From positions 1 to 43,036 of the forward strand of contig CAMZIK010000014.1 in the NCBI GenBank assembly GCA_947307175.1: a stretch of 43,036 bases of DNA, given 5' to 3'. A program made the position numbers and the translations under genes. Shown in pieces: positions 39,322-43,036 of this stretch. The stretch comes from an uncultured Clostridia bacterium (lineage in GTDB: Bacteria > Bacillota > Clostridia > Oscillospirales > Ruminococcaceae). The number at the start of each line of letters is the position of its first letter. Within the stretch, counting starts at the first letter, position 1. A model generated the notes under the pieces. That model saw only the letters and a list, made by a program, of their open reading frames with translations, had not been told where the DNA came from and searched no databases.

Positions 39322-39393
39322 GTTGACTGTGGTCTAATGGCAGGACGTCAGATCGTGGCTCTGACAATAGGAGTTCGATTCTCTTCAGTCAAC
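39322..39393 (+). tRNA. tRNA-His (GTG) with C at position 33
   Basis: The acceptor stem has 8 bp (GTTGACTG/CAGTCAAC) with the extra G-1:C73 pair that defines tRNA-His. The anticodon loop is TCGTGGC, giving GTG, but with C instead of the nearly universal U33. CCA is not encoded. Confidence 0.75.
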
Positions 39394-39398
39394 CTTAT

Positions 39399-39489
39399 GG
39401 TCACGTAAGCCTAACAGGAAAGGCAGCTGTTTGCTAGGCAGCGAGTAATCGCATTGTGCGGTGTCTGAGTTCAAATCTCAGCGTGACCG
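39399..39489 (+). tRNA. tRNA-Ser (GCT)
   Basis: Acceptor GGTCACG/CGTGACC, anticodon loop TTGCTAG (GCT), long variable arm, T-arm CTGAG-TTCAAAT-CTCAG. No encoded CCA. Its D-loop (AACAGGAA) equals that of the tRNA-like gene at 39162. Confidence 0.85.
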
Positions 39490-39494
39490 TTAAA

Positions 39495-39526
39495 AAAGCC
39501 TGAAAGCATTTTTGCTCTCAGGCTTT
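39495..39526 (+). terminator. Terminator after the tRNA array
   Basis: AAAGCCTGA (39495-39503) pairs with TCAGGCTTT (39518-39526), with an inner AGCA/TGCT helix around a T loop. Confidence 0.82.
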
Positions 39527-39620
39527 GGGCGTGTCTGTCTGTGTTCATTTTATACTGCTGCCTTGTAAATAGTGATATTCTTTCATCAATTACCCGCTTG
39601 TTTCTAAGATAACTCGGTAA

Positions 39621-40076
39621 TTAGTAACGAGATACGGTGTAACGAGGTCCTTCTTCGCCGATCATTCCGTTTGGTACAAATCCGCATTTTTCAAGAACTC
39701 TCCTTGAAGCCGCATTTTCAGGCTCAGTTTCGGCTTCAACAGCAGTTACATTCGGTTCATTCAAAGCCCATTGCACAGCGGCTTTTACTGCCTCGGTCGC
39801 ATAACCGTTACTCTGATATTCTTCGCAAATTCCATATCCGATCTCGGCAATGCCGTTAGGGTCAAGTCCCTTAAAGCACAACTCTCCGATATGCGTGCCG
39901 TCTTTCAATTCTATCATCCATATCGCATACCATTCCCATTGAGTCGGATTGTTCAGGCAGCCACCGAGCATCTGCGTATAAGCGTCTTTAAGAGCATCAA
40001 CGGTTTGTGCTTGTATGAATCGTTCCATTTCTTCCTGAGAGGCAGCGTGAATTATTAATCTTTTGGATTCTATCAT
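39621..40076 (-). CDS. RimJ/RimL-type GNAT acetyltransferase
   Basis: A 151-residue acetyl-CoA-dependent N-acetyltransferase. It opens IESKRLIIHAASQEEMERFI, has HIGELCFKGLDPNGIAEIGYGI as the central strands, the acetyl-CoA loop YQSNGYATEAVKAAVQWAL (Q/RxxGyA type), and a C-terminal ENAASRRVLEKCGF (motif B). AAAGGAG lies upstream of ATG 40076. The substrate is unknown; relatives acetylate ribosomal protein N-termini or small molecules. It is on its own, convergent with the tRNA array. Confidence 0.9.
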   Translation of the reverse strand: MIESKRLIIHAASQEEMERFIQAQTVDALKDAYTQMLGGCLNNPTQWEWYAIWMIELKDGTHIGELCFKGLDPNGIAEIGYGICEEYQSNGYATEAVKAAVQWALNEPNVTAVEAETEPENAASRRVLEKCGFVPNGMIGEEGPRYTVSRY

Positions 40077-40152
40077 TTTTACTCCTTTATGATTATCACC
40101 TTTTGTTTGATAATATTATAACCGAATGATATGGCATAGTCAACCCTTGCCC

Positions 40153-40181
40153 TTGACCGTTCGAGCAGGATATGATATAAT
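40153..40181 (+). promoter_or_regulatory. Promoter of yjdF
   Basis: TTGACC at 40153-40158, 17 bp, TATAAT at 40176-40181. Transcription would begin near 40188. Confidence 0.85.
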
Positions 40182-40189
40182 TTTATCAG

Positions 40190-40335
40190 CACATATCGTG
40201 CTGACCAGATGACAAAGATAAAAACGCAACGTGTACCTTTTGGTATGCCAGAGCCGGTAGGTAGCCCGGCCGTCCTGTGAAAACAGGGTAAGTAACCTGC
40301 CCCTCCGGGTTGTCCGTTCTTTGTCCATAGCATTT
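40190..40335 (+). promoter_or_regulatory. yjdF-type (azaaromatic) riboswitch
   Basis: A 165-nt leader between promoter and yjdF, with several helices visible: GCCGG/CCGGC at about 40252-40271, CCTGT/ACAGG around GAAA near 40274-40287, and AACC...GGTT near 40295-40310. The class assignment comes from its position before a YjdF-family gene; the yjdF motif RNA is known upstream of such genes and binds azaaromatic compounds. I did not align it to the published consensus. Confidence 0.7.
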
Positions 40336-40352
40336 TTTCAGGAGGGAAAGAT

Positions 40353-40769
40353 ATGGACAAGACGAATGGTATGCTGACAGTGTTTTTTGACGAGCCTTTC
40401 TGGGTGGGAGTTTTTGAACGCACGGAAAACGGGCAGCTCTCGGCGGCAAAAGTCACCTTTGGCGCCGAGCCTAAGGACAGCGAGGTGCTGGAATTTGCAC
40501 TCAGGCATTACTACGAACTCAGGTTCAGTCCGGCTGTCGTGACAAAAACGAAAAAGACTGCCGACAACCCCAAACGCCGCCAGCGTGATGCCCATAAGCA
40601 AACAGCCAGCGCAGGCATAGGGACAAAGTCGCAGCAGGCATTGAAACTGATGCAGGAGCAGAACAAGACCGAACGCAAACAGCTCACAAAGCAGCAGCGT
40701 GAAGCCGAAAAGCAGCGTCAGTTTGATCTCAGACAGCAAAAACGCAGGGAGAAGCACAAGGGACATTGA
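40353..40769 (+). CDS. yjdF: YjdF-family (DUF2992) protein
   Basis: A 138-residue protein whose first half is the YjdF domain: LTVFFDEPFWVGVFERTENGQLSAAKVTFGAEP, then DSEVLEFALRHYYEL, close to Bacillus YjdF. The C-terminal half is strongly basic and helical (KTERKQLTKQQREAEKQRQ), common in the family. The biochemical role is unknown; expression is usually switched by azaaromatic compounds through the upstream RNA, suggesting a detoxification or response role. AGGAGGG precedes ATG 40353. Confidence 0.9.
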   Translation: MDKTNGMLTVFFDEPFWVGVFERTENGQLSAAKVTFGAEPKDSEVLEFALRHYYELRFSPAVVTKTKKTADNPKRRQRDAHKQTASAGIGTKSQQALKLMQEQNKTERKQLTKQQREAEKQRQFDLRQQKRREKHKGH

Positions 40770-40786
40770 GCCTCTTCCGCAAAAAA

Positions 40787-40816
40787 TATCCTCACAGTTT
40801 CACGGCTGTGAGGATA
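40787..40816 (+). terminator. Hairpin between yjdF and the reductase gene
   Basis: An 11-bp stem (TATCCTCACAG with CTGTGAGGATA) around an 8-nt loop. No T-run follows, so it may be a weak terminator or an mRNA-stabilising element. Confidence 0.5.
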
Positions 40817-40840
40817 ATATTAAATTCGGAGGCAGAAAGA

Positions 40841-41647
40841 ATGAAAATCGGAATTATAGGGTATGGCAGTATGGGGAAAATGCTGCTTTGGAAATTCTCG
40901 CAGGCAGGGAACATCAACAAGCAGGACCTGCTGGTGTCAAACAGAACGATTGAAAAGCTGAATGAAGCAAAGGACATCGCCGTTATCGCAGACAGCAACA
41001 AGGAGCTTGCGCAGCAAGCGGACATCGTGTTTGTATGCGTCCGTCCGTCTGACATTAAAGACGTGCTTGAAGAAATCAGAGACGTCTTGAAACCCGACAC
41101 GCTTATAGTCTCTCTTAATGGCAATATCTCGTTTGAAACTCTCCACAAGGTGATTGACAATAAAACCGCAAAGGTCATTCCGAGTCTGACTGCGGAGATA
41201 GGCAGGTCACAGACCCTGGTCTGCTATGACTCCAATGTGAATCTGCAGGATAAAGACAACCTCAAAGCTCTCCTCGGCTGCATCGGCTCAGTGATAGAAC
41301 TTCCCGAAAAAGAGCTGGGAATGGGCTCAGAGCTTGTAAGCTGTATGCCCGGCTTTATCGCATCAATATTTGACGTTATCTGCACATCTGCGCAGACGCA
41401 TACAACTATCCCGAAAGAGCAGATAGTCCGTATGGTGCTGTCAACTATGACTGCAACGGGTGAGCTTATGCTGCAAAAGGAAATGACCTTTGAAGATGTC
41501 GTGAGCAGAGTCGCAACGAAAGGCGGCATAACTCAGGAGGGAACAAGCGTAGTGTACGACGGCTTCCCCCAGGTGTCCGACCGACTGTTTGAAAAGACCC
41601 TGGAAAAGCGCCGCCTTATCGCACAGAGAGCAGAGAGCGAATTCTGA
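40841..41647 (+). CDS. ProC/ComER-family NAD(P)-dependent reductase
   Basis: A 268-residue Rossmann-fold protein. The nucleotide loop is KIGIIGYGSMGKML at the N-terminus, NRTIEKL holds the NADP-selecting Arg, then VFVCVRPSDIKDVL and VIPSLTAEIGRSQTLV. The C-terminal dimer domain shows KGGITQEG, matching the GGxTxxG motif of pyrroline-5-carboxylate reductase. It could make proline or be a ComER-type relative; VIPSLTAE in place of the usual RxMPNTP favours the ComER side. GGAGG precedes ATG 40841. Confidence 0.82.
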   Translation: MKIGIIGYGSMGKMLLWKFSQAGNINKQDLLVSNRTIEKLNEAKDIAVIADSNKELAQQADIVFVCVRPSDIKDVLEEIRDVLKPDTLIVSLNGNISFETLHKVIDNKTAKVIPSLTAEIGRSQTLVCYDSNVNLQDKDNLKALLGCIGSVIELPEKELGMGSELVSCMPGFIASIFDVICTSAQTHTTIPKEQIVRMVLSTMTATGELMLQKEMTFEDVVSRVATKGGITQEGTSVVYDGFPQVSDRLFEKTLEKRRLIAQRAESEF

Positions 41648-41676
41648 TAGATATAGAAGGCAGGGGAGATACCAGA

Positions 41677-42366
41677 ATGAAGAAAGAACGGATACTATAT
41701 ATAATAGCGATGATAGGCGCGGTCACCTGCTTTGTGGGAGATAATCTGCTGGGCTTTTATAAGCCCGCATCTGATTTCGGCAGCAAGCTGCTGTTCATTA
41801 ACTTCTCGTATGAATGGGCAGATGCAAATCCCACCGTTTTTATCGCAGCAGGCTTTCTGGGCGTCATATCACTGCTGCTGATGTTTGCGGGATTCTATGG
41901 CGTGTACAAGAGAATGAAAAGCAGAAAAGACCGACTGTCAAAGCCTTTTCTGCTTTCCTCGTTTGTGTTTGTCAGCGTCGGCACACTGTACCACAACGTG
42001 TTTGCCGTTGCCGCATATTCATATAATAAGCTGACCGCAGCAGGCTATGATGACGCAAAGCAGTTTGCGCTTGACCTGTTCAACAAATTCATTTTCGTCG
42101 GCGCCCTTGCAGCAGTCGGATATGCCGCCTTGGTGATACTGTTTTTCATCTCTGCCGTCAAAGGCAATATCTATCCGAAAAAATGGATGTGCATCATCAA
42201 CCCGTTCGTGTTTATGGCGATATGTATACTGCTGTCAAAAGTGCTGCCGCAAACACCGCTGGTAAACGGCTTTTTCGGACTCGGACAGCAAAGCATGGGA
42301 CTGTTTATCGTTTTTGCGTTCCTGCTTTTCACCTGCAATAAGAAACACGCTGATATAACTTGTTGA
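41677..42366 (+). CDS. Membrane protein, 229 aa (DUF6796-like)
   Basis: A polytopic membrane protein with about six hydrophobic helices, starting KKERILYIIAMIGAVTCFVGDNLLG. The GDNLLGF and FSYEWADAN segments after helix 1 and the loop YHNVFA in the middle look conserved. I associate this pattern with the DUF6796 group, without firm support. No transporter signature or catalytic motif is seen. It follows the reductase by 29 nt and ends at a terminator; the site GGGGAG lies before the ATG. Confidence 0.75.
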   Translation: MKKERILYIIAMIGAVTCFVGDNLLGFYKPASDFGSKLLFINFSYEWADANPTVFIAAGFLGVISLLLMFAGFYGVYKRMKSRKDRLSKPFLLSSFVFVSVGTLYHNVFAVAAYSYNKLTAAGYDDAKQFALDLFNKFIFVGALAAVGYAALVILFFISAVKGNIYPKKWMCIINPFVFMAICILLSKVLPQTPLVNGFFGLGQQSMGLFIVFAFLLFTCNKKHADITC

Positions 42367-42385
42367 ATCAAGTATAAACTAAAAG

Positions 42386-42416
42386 CTCCGCAGACTTTGC
42401 CTCTGCGGAGTTTTTT
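42386..42416 (+). terminator. Terminator after the membrane protein gene
   Basis: CTCCGCAGA (42386-42394) pairs with TCTGCGGAG (42402-42410), followed by TTTTTT. Confidence 0.9.
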
Positions 42417-42512
42417 AGTGTCCTGCGCAGACTTATGGTTGTGTTTTGAACATATTGAACAAATCACGGTGCAAACATTTATGGATAATGCCGATAAAAT
42501 ATTATTTTACCA

Positions 42513-42546
42513 TGTTGTAGTTCTGTTGTACTCCATGTGTTATACT
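42513..42546 (+). promoter_or_regulatory. Direct-repeat promoter P4 (lipase-like gene, distal)
   Basis: TGTTGTAGT (42513-42521), 2 nt, TGTTGTACT (42524-42532), 8 nt, TATACT (42541-42546), followed by GTGGTCAAAGAAAA. The ~340-nt gap 42367-42708 contains the terminator, P4 and P5 and no gene. Confidence 0.8.
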
Positions 42547-42613
42547 GTGGTCAAAGAAAAGCAAAAGACCGAAAAACACCGGTCAAAACAAAAAAATCAA
42601 AAAAAGAAAGATG

Positions 42614-42647
42614 TGTTGTACTTCTGTTGTAGTCGATATGATATACT
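42614..42647 (+). promoter_or_regulatory. Direct-repeat promoter P5 (lipase-like gene, proximal)
   Basis: TGTTGTACT (42614-42622), 2 nt, TGTTGTAGT (42625-42633), 8 nt, TATACT (42642-42647), followed by GAAGTCAAAGAAAA. It lies 101 bp downstream of P4. Confidence 0.8.
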
Positions 42648-42708
42648 GAAGTCAAAGAAAAACAACACAACCAAAACAACAACCCAAAACATTAAGGAGG
42701 AAACAAAA

Positions 42709-43036
42709 ATGACAAACACAACTAACACGACCAAGAGATTCTCGCCCATAAGCAAGGTAAAAAGATCATTCACCGTTCTGCTCGCAGGCGTTATGATGGC
42801 AACAACAGCAGCCACGATCTCCGCAACGACCATCAACGCAGCCGCAGTCACCACGATGAACACATCTGCGGCAGTAACGCAGATAAAGGCAGACCAGTAC
42901 AACGGTCACGATATAATCAGCAACGTCTACCAGAGAGACGGCTTTAATATCGATTTCAAATATTCTGACGGTTTCTTTGAGACTGAGCCTAAGCAGTACA
43001 ACCCCCATATCGCAACCATGTCCTGCAATCTTGCAA
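42709..43036 (+). CDS. Secreted lipase-like alpha/beta hydrolase, 3' end outside window
   Basis: The first 109 residues are present. A signal peptide is clear: basic KRFSPISKVKRS, then a hydrophobic stretch FTVLLAGVMMATTAATI and small residues up to INAAA. The mature start (NGHDIISNVYQRDGFNIDF, then QYNPHIATMSCNLA) resembles the N-terminus of class 3 lipase/Mbeg1-like hydrolases, where YNxHLATMS comes just before the core. The catalytic Ser would lie beyond the window. AAGGAGG precedes the ATG. It is driven by the tandem direct-repeat promoters P4 and P5. Confidence 0.7.
   Translation, partial: MTNTTNTTKRFSPISKVKRSFTVLLAGVMMATTAATISATTINAAAVTTMNTSAAVTQIKADQYNGHDIISNVYQRDGFNIDFKYSDGFFETEPKQYNPHIATMSCNLA

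Noticed and set aside
40231..40246. TGTACC...GGTATG resembling the WYL operator
   Set aside because: The spacer is 4 nt instead of 6, the right half is imperfect, and it lies inside the probable riboswitch.

Overview
The window looks like a chromosomal segment of a Ruminococcus-like member of the Clostridia (Oscillospirales). The evidence is a cell-anchored GH5 cellulase with long Ser and Thr linkers, BspA-type leucine-rich repeat proteins, strong AGGAGG-type ribosome sites, TTGACA/TATAAT promoters, and yjdF and EFR1-type genes. This placement rests on gene style only; no 16S or marker search could be run.

Layout. 1-7100: housekeeping genes: CCA-adding enzyme, an Lnt-type acyltransferase, a coenzyme A block (coaBC, an ECF transporter S component behind a structured leader, coaX), nadA and dcd. 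7149-7174: a 26-bp palindrome holding a perfect parS core. 7350-12690: GH5 cellulase, hpt, a small monooxygenase-fold protein, a CPA2 antiporter, an EFR1 flavodoxin/ferredoxin and a MarR regulator. 12781-17960: tRNA-Ser, a decayed surface-protein gene, several tiny genes, a two-domain acetyltransferase and a flavodoxin lipoprotein.

18040-27400: an accessory cluster tied together by one operator. A palindrome of the form TGYACC-N6-GGTACA occurs five times. Four copies stand exactly 10 nt upstream of an extended -10 hexamer; the fifth lies upstream of a gene for an HTH-WYL regulator. The genes behind the sites encode a tandem tyrosine-phosphatase-like protein with a SLOG-like protein, the WYL regulator itself, an acetyltransferase and several unknown proteins. 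An AAA+ ATPase/LRR operon sits within the cluster. 27424-33800: a defence-like stretch with a Cas4-like/DUF2779 nuclease, a broken SNF2 helicase, and a PLD-helicase-DUF3427 protein coupled to a NUDIX hydrolase.

33864-34461 (minus strand): five tiny genes in a row, each with a GAAAGGAG ribosome site. Two peptide types alternate: a TGPLGTGPLT-repeat peptide and an 18-residue aromatic peptide. A sensor histidine kinase is divergent from them. Upstream of the array (twice), of a secreted LRR protein (once) and of a secreted lipase-like gene at the window edge (twice) lies the same promoter: two 9-bp direct repeats (TGTTGTAST) spaced by 2 nt, then 8 nt, then TATACT. I read this as a peptide/histidine-kinase regulon controlling secreted proteins; it is the strongest candidate here for an undescribed system.

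38604-43036: a 39-residue gene, a small XRE regulator joined to an array of five tRNA or tRNA-like genes with odd features, an acetyltransferase, yjdF with its probable azaaromatic riboswitch, a ProC/ComER-like reductase, a membrane protein, and the start of the lipase-like gene.
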